Of a stretch of DNA of 64,000 nucleotides, positions 24,626 through 36,179 are shown piece by piece. A model generated the notes under the pieces. It was given only the letters and a program-made list of their open reading frames with translations, searched no databases and was not told the DNA's origin. Source of the stretch: Inia geoffrensis (Eukaryota > Chordata > Mammalia > Artiodactyla > Iniidae); contig CM070910.1 in the NCBI GenBank assembly GCA_036417435.1, positions 65,814,784 to 65,878,783 of the forward strand. The letters are read 5' to 3'. Within the stretch, counting starts at the first letter, position 1; every line of letters begins with the position of its first letter. The translations under genes and the position numbers were made by a program.

Positions 24626-25499
24626 TGTACCAATGAACACGTTTTAGTGAATACAAAGAATGTGAAACAAGCTAGAGGTCAAAAAGAAACAGGACAAATT
24701 TATAAAAAAAGCATACAGTTCACATTAAATCAATTCTAACTTTTAACAAAAATAATTTATAATGGGTTGATTTAAAAGAGAATCTAAGCAAAAAGAAAAA
24801 GCCAGCCTATGAGAGTCACTTTTTAATTGCAATAATCTTTACTGAGTTTTGATTTGGGAGAATTTTCAATACAGCTCACGTGTGCAATAAATGGGCTCAA
24901 TTAAAAATTGCATTTGATTCTGATTAAAAGTTGCTTGATCTTTAGTATTACAATATACTGCAATCCAGAATTGCATCTAGTATGTCACATTCAATAAACA
25001 GACTTCTTTGCTATCTCTGAATAATTAACTTTATCTTTGTCACAGGGAACAAAAGTAATGAAAGCAGAATAGACATTATTCATTTATTCTTATCATGAGA
25101 ATCTTATTATTTTGATCTGTCTCTCCCAAGGTAACCTCTAATTTGGTGTCTTGTAGACCTTATATGAAGTTATTTCTGGCAGAAGATGACATAGTTTAAG
25201 CATGATCTCTCCTTTCTTAAGCCCTGAAAGAAATATGTATGAGAAAGATAGTCAACATGAATCTGAAGAAATATTGAATAATCATTCACTGCATATGTAT
25301 TAAAATAGGTAAAATGTAGAACAAACCTCCCACCTCTCAAAAGGTTTTTATAATATGGAAGTTTGTTCATCCCCAAAAATCTTATTTCCATCAATGTGGC
25401 CCCCTTGCAAGGTTACTGCTGCTGCTGAAAGTACTGAATATTCTTAGAACTCTGCTGATATTAGCTTTAGAGCTTTATCAATTCTATGAGAAAATAATG
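24626..25499. other. Unassigned AT-rich sequence
   Basis: No gene or repeat recognised. A CTGCTGCTG triplet lies near 25420. Confidence 0.4.
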
Positions 25500-26055
25500 A
25501 GTATATTTTCCTGTGTTGTACAATATATTGTTGTTGCTTATTTATTTTATACATAGTAGTTAGAATCTCTTAGTCTCCTACCTCTATCTTGCCTTCTCCC
25601 CTTCTCTCTCCCCACTGGTATGTTCTCTATATTGGTGAGTCTACTTCTGTTTTTTTTATATTCACTTGTTTGGGTTTTTTAAAAATTTTTATTTATTTAT
25701 TTTTAAATTGAAGTATAATTGATTTACAATGTTGTGTTAGTTTCAGGTGTACAGCAAAGTGATTCAGTTACACATACATATTTTTTTTTCAGGTTCTTTT
25801 CCCTTATAGGTTATTACAAAATATTGAGTATAGTTCCCTGTGCTATACAGTAGGTCCTTGTTGGTTATCTATTTTATATATGGTAGTGTGTATATGTTAA
25901 TCCCAAACTCCTAATTTATCCCTCCCCGGTCCTTTCCCTTTTGGTAACCATAAATTTGTTTTCTATGTCTGCGGGCCTATTTCTATTTTGTATATAATTT
26001 CATTTGTATTATATTTTTTAGATTCCCCATATAAGTGATATCATGTTATCACCTC
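25500..26055 (-). mobile_element. L1 3'-end sequence, probably two copies
   Basis: Two stretches of antisense L1 3' UTR are adjacent. The first (25500-25675) includes CCTGTGTTGTACAATATATT and TCTCCCCACTGGTATGTTC. The second (25676-26055) starts with an AT-rich tail complement and contains AAGTATAATTGATTTACAAT, CCCTGTGCTATACAGTAGG and CCCTTTTGGTAACCATAAAT. The second looks like a younger L1 end placed next to or inside an older one. No open frame remains. Confidence 0.75.
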
Positions 26056-26199
26056 TATTTTAGATGTAGAAGGTAGAAAATTTATCTCCACAATAAAAAA
26101 ATGCAATACAGTACATATATAATACAATAATATACTACATATAATGTGATCCAATAATTCAATAAAAATAGCTATATCTTATTTTCATTCAGAATTTAA

Positions 26200-26850
26200 C
26201 AAACAATAGATATATACTGTGTGTTAAATATGTACCAAATATTTTGCTATTTCCTAGGGACTTCAAGGGGGAAAACGCAGTCCCTGCTGTCAGGAGATTA
26301 GACCTTTGGGAAAGATAGTTAAGTAAGCAAAGTGTTCCAAAGCAGGGCTGGCAATTGCAGTAAGATGGACATAAGCGTGCTTTGGACAGAAGCATAGAAG
26401 AAAGAAAGTTCCACAGTAACTTGAGAGAAAAAGGCAAAAATGCCTTTACTTAGCTACAGTAGAGTATGGGAAAGTGTATTTAAGATGGATAACGATCATG
26501 CGGAAAGGCAGTGAAAGAGGACCAGTAGTTGCCCTGTCTTGCTTCAAGTTGACCTCATTCAGTTTAATGAACACATATCATTACATTGTAAGTCACAGTC
26601 AATATAGAAGAGGCATACAATGTGAACCCTGGCACAGAGCTTCCTTTTTTATTTTGAATAAAAATAAAGTCAGGAAAGTAAAAAAAATCAAAATCACTCA
26701 GGGACTTTAGTAGAGGCAGCACACAGAAGATGGTACTTGACTCAGGCCAAGGATGAATAGGTTCTGAGTTGGGTGCAGGCATAGGAAGAGTGCTTTTGGC
26801 AAGAGAAAGAACATTCATGAAAGCTTTGGAGAGTTGGAGGGAGAAGAGAG
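26200..26850 (-). mobile_element. Probable L2 LINE relic
   Basis: Read on the plus strand, AACGCAGTCCCTGCTGTCAG and later GATGAATAGGTTCTGAGTTG, TAGGAAGAGTGCTTTTGGC and AGAACATTCATGAAAGC recall the reverse complement of L2. The match is patchy. Confidence 0.45.
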
Positions 26851-28159
26851 AGATGCTTTCCTTTAACTTATTGAAGTGTTGTCTACTGGGGAATAAGGAG
26901 AGACAGAGAGAAAAAGCTTATTGCTAAAATGGTGAAGGGGGTAATTGGGAGGGTCTAAGGGTGAACAGAATGAACAATACAGAAGGAATATGGAGCCAAC
27001 CAGTGATAAATCCACCTAGAAATATAGGTCATCCATTCATGAACAGTCTTAGTGAAAAAATAGATTGAGATAAGGAGAAAGAAAGGGAGTTGAGGTAAGG
27101 GAAGCAAGCTAATAAGTTAAGGATTACTCTATCTAGATGTAATTGAGTAATGAAGCCAACATGTGGAATACCCTGGATCAAGCTGACACTGCAGAGGTAA
27201 AGATGAGAGCCTCGTCTTCTGGAGATGTAAGAGGCAGCTAAGTTGGCAGGCCGCATGGACCCCTGACAGGTTGCAGACCATGGATGTGTGTTCTGGAAAA
27301 TAATCTGGTCTAAGGAAAGTTCAGCTGGCCCTGGCTCTCTTGGGACGAGTGTTCTGTTGGCATGGGTGGGTTAAGACTAGAAGAGAAATGGGTTATCTTT
27401 ACAAGAAGCTTTGCACTTGAGCAGTGCTGCATTATTAGAGCTCAGGTGCAAGCAAGGCCCAGAGTTAGGGAAAGGTCATTCTTTCCACTTTTGACTCGAG
27501 ATATTTTTCTAGTTTGATACAGGAGGATCAAGAACTCAGAGCCTTGAGAAGCTGCAGGGTATGCTCAGTGTCATTCTCAAAATGGGTCTGAACAGTGGGG
27601 CTTCATCAAATGGTATTAAGTGTAAGCCGGAACAGAAGAGGAAGATTGTGGTGAACATCATCTGGGGATGGGACTAAACGAGATTCAATAAGTGTAAGAT
27701 GGATACCTTTGAGGACATCCAGAAATACTTCTGGAGGAGGAGTCATTTTGCAGGAAGGTTCCCATTTTTGTGCTGGTGAGGTGAGTGCTCTGAAGTAGAA
27801 TCCAGAAATTGCTGATAATATGACTAAACAGGAAAGTAGTAGAGGCAGGCCACTCAGATTATACACCTAACAAAATACTAAAAAAAACCTGAGGAAATGT
27901 ATATTGCAAGGAAAATACAAGGGTGCAGAGCCTGACTTTGCCTTCAGCAATCACAGAAACCATCAAGGAGAAGGTAAGAGATGTTACCGGAGCTTTGAAG
28001 GATATGAAGAATTTCATATTCAGTACTTGATGTGGGAACATGTAACAGAGAACAGAACAACAAGGCATTGAGGGGTTCTATAATTTTGCATTTACAAAAT
28101 TTTATCTGTAATATGTTTACTATTATAATACAGTAGAATGTGTTAGTGTGGAGAGAGGT
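26851..28159. other. Unassigned sequence, possibly decayed L2
   Basis: There are purine-rich stretches and scattered L2-like words, but nothing I can align with confidence. No gene seen. Confidence 0.3.
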
Positions 28160-28700
28160 TTCATTCCATCATTCATTTATTCATTTGAGGCAGGTTTATT
28201 GAGCAGCTTACTATGTGCAAGGATTATGATAACTGCTTTCTAAACGACACAAAGGTAGGTAAATTCACGACTAGTCATAAAGTCCCAAGTGGACTGAATA
28301 TTTACTCATCAGGACTATGATCCAGAAATATTAATCTGACAGCAGAATATAGGGTGGATATAATGAAGAAAAACCAATGTTGGGAATAGTCATTTAGAAA
28401 GCCACTGTCACAGTCAAAGCAAAGTGAAAATGGAGAGTACTGGGTGGAGGAAATACACTTCAGGGATGAATTAGAGATATATTTTGTAAGTCTTAGCAGC
28501 TTTTTTGATGTTCTGAGGGAGAGAGGGTATTGATTCTAAGGTCTTAAGCCATAGAGAGTGGGAACAAAAGAGTGCTTCAAGCATACCATGAAAGCCATAG
28601 AAAGTATTGCTTTAGAGGTAAGAGAGGATGGTGGGTATAATTTTGGATATGTTGAGTTTAAGGTCCAATTTTTGTAAGAAAAGTTAAATTAGAAATCATC
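28160..28700 (-). mobile_element. L2 LINE relic
   Basis: The plus strand reads TTCATTTATTCATTTGAGG and TTATTGAGCAGCTTACTATG, the complement of the L2 end. Further on come GAGATATATTTTGTAAGTC, TGATTCTAAGGTCTTAAGCC and TTGGATATGTTGAGTTTAAG, which match the deeper L2 region in the right order. It is ancient and non-coding. Confidence 0.65.
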
Positions 28701-30264
28701 AAATTACAGCCAATAATTAATGACTGATATGGGCACATATAATAGAGATCTAAATAATTAAACCATGATAAAGGATGACTTCTCCAAGGCAAGAATTGCA
28801 TTTTTACCTTGAAAAAGAGCAAAGCAGAAAATACACCAGACCTAATCTATTGTTTCCATGTATTAAAACTAATAAATGCTCAATTATACATGAATTAAAG
28901 TCATTATATTTAGTTTATGCCTCTGAAGTAAAATCACTCCTTATACTTACCTTGGTTGAGCCCATCAACTTAGCAACTTTTTATTCACCTTGATAATTTC
29001 ATCTTGCTTAAAGAAAGTGTGTTGTGATTCCGTCACCATTAATTAAACCATTCATTAATTAATCTCTCTATATCTAAATGATTAAATTTTTCTAAAAATT
29101 TATTCAAATTGAAAATATTATAGAATGGCGCCCTGATGTGTTATAAAATTATATGGTAAAAATTTAGAAACTAAAACCTGGAAAAGAGAAGATAAAAAGA
29201 AATCTCATTTCAATAACTCTAAAATAAATTATAGAAATTTTAAAACATTATGTAATTCTGCAATGTCAAAATCATTGACCTCAGCTGGCTGTCTAGTTAA
29301 TGTAACACCTAAGTAAGTGACTCAGTATACTGCCACATAAATCAAACGGACAATCTGAAATTTAGTAGTTCTCTGAGCACATAACGAAGTACAATGAGAT
29401 GAATCATTGGAACCCTCTCTCTGGTTTGTGTAAATCCATTAAAGTAATACTAAAACATATTTAGAAAAAGGTTGAAGAAAACCCTAGATTTTTAAACATG
29501 ATTGGGATTGAATAAGACAAAGTTCAAAGCTGCATAGAGTCATAACTCATTTAGGACTTTATCCTCCTTAAAATATACTTGGGAAAGAGTACTAGATGAT
29601 TTTCCTAATATAGAAAATTTCCTTGCTCTAAAATATAAGGGAAAAAGTTTTAGCATTATTTATTTTTATGTATTATTAATTTATCTATTAAAACTTCTAG
29701 TTGAGAAAACTTTAATTTCTTTTTAATTCAAAGAAGACTATGCAACATAAAAAGGGCAAAAGTTATCAGAGTAGTTTTCCTTATTTAAATATCCATAATG
29801 ATAAGCAGAATATTAAAGACTTGGAAAGTATAATTAGGCCAAATGTCAAGTTCTATTTTATGTTAGAATAATGTGACTTTTATAATGGAGTTCACCATGA
29901 GCTTCTCCACTTTCAAAACTCTGGATTAATCCCTTCTGGGTTCAGATAAAAACTTAGGTGGCTTGTCTTGGGATGTGTGTGTATGTGTGGGCAGGTTTGT
30001 CTGTGTGTATGTGTGTGTACCTAGGCATTAAATTATTAGCAGAAAATTTGTTTTATACTTTTGTAGAACAGTCAATAATTGATTCATTCTTTAAATAAGT
30101 GTAACCAATCCGCCTAGTACAGTGATTCCTTTGTTTATTGGAAATGACATTGAAGCTTGCGTGGTATCAGAAGCAAACATATTAAAACATTCATGATTTC
30201 TTAAACTTGATACAGGGGATAGAGAGAACATATTGATTAATATCATTTTATAGAATCTATGTTC
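28701..30264. other. Unassigned AT-rich sequence
   Basis: About 1.5 kb with no recognised gene or repeat except a short imperfect (TG)n run near 29973-30019. Confidence 0.4.
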
Positions 30265-30274
30265 CAGAATTCTT
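30265..30274 (+). repeat. Left target-site duplication of the older L1
   Basis: CAGAATTCTT here pairs with CAGAATCCTT at 40552-40561, with one mismatch. The two copies bracket the whole nested cluster and mark the original insertion site of the truncated L1. The overlap with the T-run makes the 3' edge uncertain. Confidence 0.65.
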
Positions 30275-30283
30275 TTTTTTTTT
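30275..30283 (-). mobile_element. A-tail remnant of the older L1
   Basis: The T-run just left of GACATCTT is best read as the poly(A) tail (minus strand) of the older L1. The body of that L1 resumes at 37611, on the far side of the younger element. The join would recreate a tail followed directly by GACATCTTTATTGG, the normal L1 3' end. Confidence 0.7.
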
Positions 30284-30287
30284 GACA

Positions 30288-30292
<5 letters not shown>
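30282..30292 (+). repeat. Left target-site duplication of the full-length L1
   Basis: TTGACATCTTT is repeated exactly at 37611-37621, next to the 5' end of the full-length L1. The duplicated bases are the last bases of the older L1, so the target was an L1 3' end. Confidence 0.85.
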
Positions 30293-30323
<31 letters not shown>

Positions 30324-30328
<5 letters not shown>

Positions 30329-30686
30329 CTTTATTGGGTTAAAATTGCTCTACAATAGTGTGTCAGTTTCTACTTTATAACAAAGTGAATCAGTTATATA
30401 TATACAGACGTTCACATATTTCTTCCCTCTTGCGTCTCCCTCCTTCCTTCTCTCCCTATCCCACCCCTCCAGGCAGTCACAAAGCACCGAGCTGATATCC
30501 CTGTGCCAAGCGGCTGCTTCCCATTAGCTATTTACCTTACGTTTGTTAGTATATATATGTCCATGCCCCTCCCTCGCCCTCCCATAGCTCACCCCTACCC
30601 CTCCCCATATCCTCAAGTCCGTTCTCCAGTAGGTCTGTGTCTTTATTCCTGTCTTACCCCTAGGTTCTTCATAACATTTTTTTTTC
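30324..30686 (-). other. 3' UTR of the full-length L1 with G-rich tract
   Basis: This is the 363-bp region between the ORF2 stop and the tail. On the minus strand positions 30607-30566 form a run of G-blocks (GGGGAGGGGTAGGGG, then GGGAGGGCGAGGGAGGGG) able to fold as a G-quadruplex. A second polypurine run spans about 30473-30430. Such G-rich tracts are a conserved feature of mammalian L1 3' UTRs. The same region is preserved in the truncated copies at 6.5 and 45.65 kb. Confidence 0.85.
30330..30335 (-). other. L1 polyadenylation signal
   Basis: AATAAA on the minus strand lies only six bases before the A tail, inside CCCAATAAAGATGTT. It is the terminal signal of the full-length L1. L1 signals of this kind are known to be weak, which allows read-through into flanking DNA. 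Confidence 0.8.
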
Positions 30687-33600
30687 TTAAATTCCATATA
30701 TATGTGTTAGCATACGGTATTTGTCTTTGTCTTTCTGACTTACTTCACTCTGTATGACAGACTCGAGGTCTATCCACCTCATTACAAATAGCTCAATTTC
30801 GTTTCTTTTTAACGCTGAGTAATATTCCATTGTGTATATGTGCCACATCTTCTTTATCCATTCATCTGACGATGGGCACTTAGGTTGTTTCCATCTCCGG
30901 GCTATTGTAAATAGAGCTGCGATGAACATTTTGGTACACGCCTCTTTTTCAATTTTGGTTTTCTCAGGGTATATGCCCAGTAGTGGGATTGCTGGGTCAT
31001 ATGGTAGTTCTATTTTTAGTTTTTTAAGGAACCTCCAAACTGTTCTCCATAGTGGCTGAACCAATTCACATTCCCACCAGCAGTGCAAGAGGGTTCCCTT
31101 TTGTCCACACCCTCTCCAGCATTTATTGTTTCTCGATTTTTTGATGATGGCCATTCTAACTGGTGTGAGATGATATCTCATTGTAGTTTTGATTTGCATT
31201 TCTCTAATGATTAATGATGTTGAGCATTCTTTCATGTGTTTGTTGGCAGTCTGCATATCTTCTTTGGAGAAATGTCTATTTAGGTCTTCTGCCCATTTTT
31301 GGATTGGGTTGTTTGTTTTTCTGTTATTGAGCTGCATAAGCTGCTTGTAAATTTTGGAGATTAATCCTTTGTCAGTTGCTTCATTTGCAAATATTTTCTC
31401 CCATTCTGAGGGTTGTCTTTTGGTCTTGTTTATGGTTTCCTTTGCTGTGCAAAAGCTTTGAAGTTTCATTAGGTCCCATTTGTTTATTTTTGTTTTTATT
31501 TCCATTGCTCTAGGAGGTGGGTCAAAAAGGATCTTGCTGTGATTTATGTCATAGAGTGTTCTGCCTATGTTTTCCTCTAAAAGTTTGATAGTTTCTGGCC
31601 TTACATTTAGGTCTTTAATCCATTTTGAGCTTATTTTTGTGTATGGTGTTAGGGAGTGATCTAAGCTCATACTTTTACATGTAGCTGTCCAGTTTTCCCA
31701 GCACCACTTATTGAAGAGGCTGTCCTTTCTCCACTGTATATTCCTGCCACCATTATCAAAGATAAGGTGTCCATATGTGCGTGGGTTTATCTCTGGGCTT
31801 TCTATTCTGTTCCATTGATCTATCATTCTGTTTTTGTGCCAGTACCATACTGTCTTGATTACTGTAGCTTTGTAGTATAGTCTGAAGTCAGGGAGCCTGA
31901 TTCCTCCAGCTCCGTTTTTCGCCCTCAAGATTGCTTTAGCTATTCGGGGTCTTTTGTGTTTCCATACAAATTGTGAAATTTTTTGTTCTAGTTCTGTGAA
32001 AAATGCCAGTGGCAGTTTGACAGGGATTGCATTGAATCTATAGATTGCTTTGGGTAGTAGAGTCATTTTCACAATGTTGATTCTTCCAATCCAAGAACAT
32101 GGTATATCCCTCCATCTATTTGTATCGTCTTTAATTTCTTTCATCAGTGTCTTATAATTTTCTGCATACAGGTCTTTTGTCTCCCTAGGTAGGTTTATTC
32201 CTAGGTATTTTATTCTTTTTGTTGCAATGGTAAATGGCAGTGTTTTCTTGATTTCACTTTCAGATTTTTCATCAGTAGTATATAGGAATGCCAGAGATTT
32301 TTGTGCATTAATTTTGTATCCTGCTACTTTACCAAATTCATTGATTATCTCTAGTAATTTTCTGGTAGCATCTTTAGGATTCTCTATGTATAGTATCATG
32401 TCATCTGCAAACAGTGACAGCTTTACTTCTTCTTTTCCGATTTGGATTCCTTTTATTTCCTTTTCTTCTCTGATTGCTGTGGCTAAAACTTCCAAAACTA
32501 TGTTGAATAAGAGTGGTGAGAGTGGGCAACCTTGTCTTGTTCCTGATCTTAGTGGAAATGCTTTCAGTTTTTCACCATTGAGGATGATGTTGGCTGTGGG
32601 TTTGTCATATATGGCCTTTATTATGTTGAGGAAAGGACCCTCTATGCCTACTTTCTGTAGGGTTTTTATCATAAATGGGTGTTGAATTTTGTCAAAAGCT
32701 TTCTCTGCATCTATTGAGATGATCATATGGTTTTTCTCCTTCAATTTGTTAATATGGTTTATCACATTGATAGATTTGCGTATATTGAAGAATCCTTGCA
32801 TTCCTGGAATAAACCCCACTTGATCATGGTGTATGATCCTTTTGATGTGCTGTTGGATTCTGTTTGCTAGTATTTTGTTGAGGATTTTTGCATCTATGTT
32901 CATCAGTGATATTGGCCTGTAGTTTTCTTTCTTTGTGACATCCTTGTCTGGTTTTGGTATCAAGGTGATGGTGGCCTCGTAGAAGGAATTGGGGAGTGTT
33001 CCTCCCTCTGCTATGTTTTGGAAGAGTTTGAGAAGGATAGGTGTTAGCTCTTCTCTAAATGCTTGATAGAATTCGGCTGTGAAGCCATCTGGTCCTGGGC
33101 TTTTGTTTGTTGGAAGATTTTTAATCACAGTTTCAATTTCAGTGTTTGTGATTGGTCTGTTCATATTTTCTATTTCTTCCTGATTCAGTCTTGGTAGTTT
33201 GTGCATTTCTAAGAATGTGTCCATTTCTTCCAGGTTGTCCATTTTATTGGCATATAGTTGCTTATAGTAATCTCTCATGATCCTTTGTATTTCTGCAGTG
33301 TCAGTTGTTACTTCTCCTTTTTCATTTCTAATTCTATTGATTTGAGTCTTCTCCCTTTTTTTCTTGATGAGTCTGGCTAAAGGTTTATCTATTTTGTTTA
33401 TCTTCTCAAAGAACCAACTTTTAGTTTTATTGATCTTTGCTATTGTTTCCTTCATTTCTTTTTCGTTTATTTCTGATCTGATTTTTATAATTTCTTTCCT
33501 TCTACTAAATTTGGGGGTTTTTTGTTCTTCTTTCTCTAATTGCTTTAGGTGTAAGGTTAGTTTGTTTATTCGAGATGTTTCCTGCTTCTTAAGGTGGGCT

Positions 33601-34505
33601 TGTATTGCTATAAACTTCCCTCTTAGAACTGCTTTTGCAGCATCCCATAGGTTTTGGGTCGTTGTGTCTCCATTGTCATTTGTTTCTAGGTATTTTTTAA
33701 TTTCCTCTTTGATTTCTTCAGTGATCACTTCATTATTGAGTAATGTATTGTTTAGCCTCCATGTGTTTGTATTTTTTACAGATCTTTTCCTGTAATTGAT
33801 ATCTAGTCTCATGGCCTTGTGGTCGGAAAAGATACTTGATACAATTTCAATTTTCTTAAATTTACCAAGGCTTGATTTGTGACCCAAGATATGGTCTATC
33901 CTGGAGAATGTTCCATGAGCACTTGAGAAAAATGTGTATTCTGTTGTTTTTGGATGGAATGTCCTATAGATATCAATTAAGTCCATCTTGTTTAGTGTAT
34001 CATTTAAAGCTTGTGTTTCCTTATTTATTTTCATTTTGGATGATCTGTCCATTGGTGAAAGTGGGGTGTTGAAGTCCCCTACTATGAGTGTATTACTGTC
34101 GATTTCCCCTTTTATGGCTGTTAGTTTTTGCCTTATGTATTGAGGTGCTCCTGTGTTAGGTGCATAAATATTTACAATTGTTATATCTTCTTCTTGGATC
34201 GATCCCTTAATCATTATGTAGTGTCCTTCTTTGTCTCTTGTAATGGTCTTTATTTTAAAGTCTATTTTGTCTGATATGAGAATTGCTACTCCAGCTTTCT
34301 TTTGACTTCCATTTGCATGGAATATCTTTTTCCATCCCCTTACTTTCAGTCTGTATGTGTCTCTAGGTCTGAAGTGGGTCTCTTGTAGACAGCATATATA
34401 TGGGTCTTGTTTTTGTATCCATTCAGCCAATCTGTGTCTTTTGGTGGGAGCATTTAGTCCATTTACATTTAAGGTAATTATCGATATGCATGTTCCTATT
34501 CCCAT
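30687..34505 (-). CDS. L1 ORF2 protein: endonuclease and reverse transcriptase, intact
   Basis: The 1272-residue protein nicks target DNA and reverse-transcribes L1 RNA from the nick (target-primed reverse transcription). It acts in an L1 RNP that enters the nucleus. The N-terminal APE-type endonuclease (about residues 7-232) keeps N13, E42 (QETH), D144 and N146 (VGDFNTPLS), D204 (RIDHILG) and D228-H229 (SDHK). The reverse-transcriptase domain (about 450-770) keeps D599 ([10 protein letters not shown]), the [15 protein letters not shown] block and the catalytic FADD at 699-702. A C-terminal Cys-rich motif, C1129-C1133-H1141-C1146 ([18 protein letters not shown]), is intact. Length is within a few residues of human ORF2p. 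It starts 58 bp after the ORF1 stop, so translation probably depends on reinitiation as in other L1s. Homologous broken ORF2 pieces lie in the neighbouring older L1. Confidence 0.97.
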   Translation of the reverse strand: MGIGTCISIITLNVNGLNAPTKRHRLAEWIQKQDPYICCLQETHFRPRDTYRLKVRGWKKIFHANGSQKKAGVAILISDKIDFKIKTITRDKEGHYIMIKGSIQEEDITIVNIYAPNTGAPQYIRQKLTAIKGEIDSNTLIVGDFNTPLSPMDRSSKMKINKETQALNDTLNKMDLIDIYRTFHPKTTEYTFFSSAHGTFSRIDHILGHKSSLGKFKKIEIVSSIFSDHKAMRLDINYRKRSVKNTNTWRLNNTLLNNEVITEEIKEEIKKYLETNDNGDTTTQNLWDAAKAVLRGKFIAIQAHLKKQETSRINKLTLHLKQLEKEEQKTPKFSRRKEIIKIRSEINEKEMKETIAKINKTKSWFFEKINKIDKPLARLIKKKREKTQINRIRNEKGEVTTDTAEIQRIMRDYYKQLYANKMDNLEEMDTFLEMHKLPRLNQEEIENMNRPITNTEIETVIKNLPTNKSPGPDGFTAEFYQAFREELTPILLKLFQNIAEGGTLPNSFYEATITLIPKPDKDVTKKENYRPISLMNIDAKILNKILANRIQQHIKRIIHHDQVGFIPGMQGFFNIRKSINVINHINKLKEKNHMIISIDAEKAFDKIQHPFMIKTLQKVGIEGPFLNIIKAIYDKPTANIILNGEKLKAFPLRSGTRQGCPLSPLLFNIVLEVLATAIREEKEIKGIQIGKEEVKLSLFADDMILYIENPKDATRKLLEIINEFGKVAGYKINAQKSLAFLYTTDEKSESEIKKTLPFTIATKRIKYLGINLPRETKDLYAENYKTLMKEIKDDTNRWRDIPCSWIGRINIVKMTLLPKAIYRFNAIPVKLPLAFFTELEQKISQFVWKHKRPRIAKAILRAKNGAGGIRLPDFRLYYKATVIKTVWYWHKNRMIDQWNRIESPEINPRTYGHLIFDNGGRNIQWRKDSLFNKWCWENWTATCKSMSLDHSLTPYTKISSKWIKDLNVRPETIKLLEENIGRTLYDINHSKILFDPPPRAMEIKTKINKWDLMKLQSFCTAKETINKTKRQPSEWEKIFANEATDKGLISKIYKQLMQLNNRKTNNPIQKWAEDLNRHFSKEDMQTANKHMKECSTSLIIREMQIKTTMRYHLTPVRMAIIKKSRNNKCWRGCGQKGTLLHCWWECELVQPLWRTVWRFLKKLKIELPYDPAIPLLGIYPEKTKIEKEACTKMFIAALFTIARRWKQPKCPSSDEWIKKMWHIYTMEYYSALKRNEIELFVMRWIDLESVIQSEVSQKDKDKYRMLTHIYGI

Positions 34506-34563
34506 TTTCTAAATTGTTTTGGGTTCGTTGTTATAGGTCCTTTCCTCCTCTTGTGTTTCTTGT
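34506..34563 (-). other. Inter-ORF spacer of the L1
   Basis: The 58-bp spacer between the ORF1 stop and the ORF2 start is close to the length seen in human L1. It contains no third open frame. Confidence 0.85.
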
Positions 34564-35469
34564 CTAGAGAAGTTCCTTCAGCAGTTGTTGTAAAGCTGGC
34601 TTGGTGGTGCTGAACTCTCTCAGCTTTTGCTTGTCTGTAAAGGTTTTAATTTCTCCATCAAATCTGAATGAGATCTTTGCTGGGTAGAGTAATCGTGGTT
34701 GCAGGCTTTTCTCCTTCATCACTTTCAGTATGTCCTGCCACTCCCTTCTGGCTTGCAGAGTTTCTGCTGAGAGATCAGCTGTTAGCCTTATGGGGATTCC
34801 CTTGTGTGTTATTTGTTTTTTTTCCCTTGCTGCTTTTAATATGCTTTCTTTGTATTTAATTTTTGAGAGTTTGATTAATATGTGTCTTGGTGTATTTCTC
34901 CTTGGGTTTATCCTGTATGGGACTCTCTCTGCTTCCTGGACTTGGTTAACTATTTCCTTTCCCATATTAGGGAAGTTTTCAACTATAATCTCTTCAAATA
35001 TTTTCTCAGTCCCTTTCTTTTTCTCTTCATCCTCTGGAACCCCTATAATTCGAATGTTGGTGCGTTTAATGTTGTCCCAGAGGTCTCTGAGACTGTCCTC
35101 AGTTCTTTTCATTCTTTTTTCTTTATTCTGCTCTGCATTAGTTATTTCCACTATTTTATCTTCCAGGTCACTTATCCGTTCTTCTGCCTCAGTTATTCTG
35201 CTATTGATCCCATCTAGTGTATTTTTCATTTCAGTTATTGTGTTGTTCATCTCTGTTTGTTTGTTCTTTAGTTCTTCTAGATCTTTGTTAAACATTTCTT
35301 GCATCTTCTCCATCCCTGCCTCCATTCTATTTCCGAGATTCTGGATCATCTTTACTATCATTATTCTGAATTCTTTTTCAGGTAGACTGCCTATTACTTC
35401 TTCATTTGTTAGGTCTGGTGCATTTTTATCTTGCTCCTTCATCTGCTGTGTGTTTTTCTGTCTTCTCAT
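34564..35469 (-). CDS. L1 ORF1 protein: trimeric RNA-binding chaperone, intact
   Basis: The 301-residue nucleic-acid chaperone coats L1 RNA in cis and forms cytoplasmic RNPs needed for retrotransposition. A short charged N-terminus leads into a coiled coil (about residues 40-135, Lys/Glu-rich with regular Met/Ile/Leu) that would trimerise the protein. An RRM-like domain (about 137-215) begins with NIRIIGVPE and includes RHILIKLSKIKYKESIL. The C-terminal domain (about 220-301) has RLTADLSAETLQARREW and RLLYPAKISFRFDGE. It is somewhat shorter than the 338-residue human protein, and the difference lies in the N-terminal and coiled-coil part. The chosen ATG has A at -3 and the next in-frame Met is internal (position 10). 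No stop or frameshift is present. Confidence 0.96.
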   Translation of the reverse strand: MRRQKNTQQMKEQDKNAPDLTNEEVIGSLPEKEFRIMIVKMIQNLGNRMEAGMEKMQEMFNKDLEELKNKQTEMNNTITEMKNTLDGINSRITEAEERISDLEDKIVEITNAEQNKEKRMKRTEDSLRDLWDNIKRTNIRIIGVPEDEEKKKGTEKIFEEIIVENFPNMGKEIVNQVQEAERVPYRINPRRNTPRHILIKLSKIKYKESILKAAREKKQITHKGIPIRLTADLSAETLQARREWQDILKVMKEKSLQPRLLYPAKISFRFDGEIKTFTDKQKLREFSTTKPALQQLLKELL

Positions 35470-35575
35470 TTTGCTTATCTTACTGTGTTTGGGGTCTCCC
35501 TTTTTTTTTTTTAGCAGGCTGCAGGTTCATAGTTCCCGTTGTTTTTGATGTCTGTCTCCAGTGGCTAAGGTTGGT

Positions 35576-35785
35576 CTAGTGGGTTGTGTATGCTTCCTGG
35601 TGGAGGGGACTAGTGCTTGTGTTCTGGTGGATGAGGCTGGATCTTGTCTCTCTGGTGGGCAGGTCCACGTCTGGTGGTGTGTTTTCTCGTGTCTCTGGAC
35701 TTATTATGATTTTAGGCAGCCTCTCTGTTAATGGGTGGGGTAGTGTTTCTGTTTTGCTAGTTGTTTGGCATAGGCTGTCCAGCAC
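35576..35785 (-). other. Short sense uORF in the L1 5' UTR (69 codons)
   Basis: This open frame in the L1 sense direction ends 106 bp before the ORF1 start. It is Pro/Thr-rich with no recognisable domain and overlaps the next uORF by 29 bp in a different frame. It may be chance, a leader uORF, or a decayed coding remnant. Confidence 0.3.
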
Positions 35786-35972
35786 TGTAGCTTGCTGGCC
35801 GTTGAGTGAAGCTGGGTGCTGGTGTTAAGGTGGAGATCCCTGGGAGATTTTCGCCGTTTGATATTATGTGGTGCTGGGAAATCTCTTGTGGACCAGTGTC
35901 CTGATGTTGGCTCTCCCCGCTCAGAGGCAGAGTCCTGATTCCTGGCAGGAGCAGCAAGAACCTTTCATCCAC
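35757..35972 (-). other. Short sense uORF in the L1 5' UTR (71 codons)
   Basis: The second sense open frame upstream of ORF1 begins MDERFLLLLPG and ends AGQPMPNN. It has no recognisable domain. Its status is uncertain, as for its neighbour. Confidence 0.3.
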
Positions 35973-36026
35973 ACAGCTCAGATTAAAAGGGAGAGAAAGT
36001 AGAGAGAATTAGTAGAAATCGGAAGA

Positions 36027-36158
36027 TAGAAAGAAAGAAAGAAAGGAGGGAAGGAAGGAAGGAAGGGAGGAAGGAGGGAGGGAAGGAAGGAAGAAAGAAG
36101 AAGGAAAGAAGGCCAGAAGGAAGGAAAGGAGGAGGGAGGAAGGAAGGAAGGAAAAAGG
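36027..36158 (+). repeat. GGAA/GAAA purine microsatellite inside the L1 5' UTR
   Basis: About 130 bp of almost pure purines built from GAAA, GGAA and GGGA words. It lies at the ORF1-proximal side of the first tandem unit. GGAA repeats are ETS-factor targets in other contexts; any such role here is conjecture. Confidence 0.9.
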
Positions 36159-36179
36159 ACAGAAAGTAGATACAGTAAA

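Noticed and set aside
32227..34072. Several plus-strand open frames of 66-152 codons
   Set aside because: They are antisense to L1 ORF2 and explained by its composition. No domain is recognisable.
34730..35548. A 272-codon open frame on the plus strand, rich in Phe, Leu, Ile and Ser
   Set aside because: It is exactly antisense to L1 ORF1. The complement of Lys/Glu/Asn-rich codons naturally yields hydrophobic codons without stops, so this is a shadow of ORF1.
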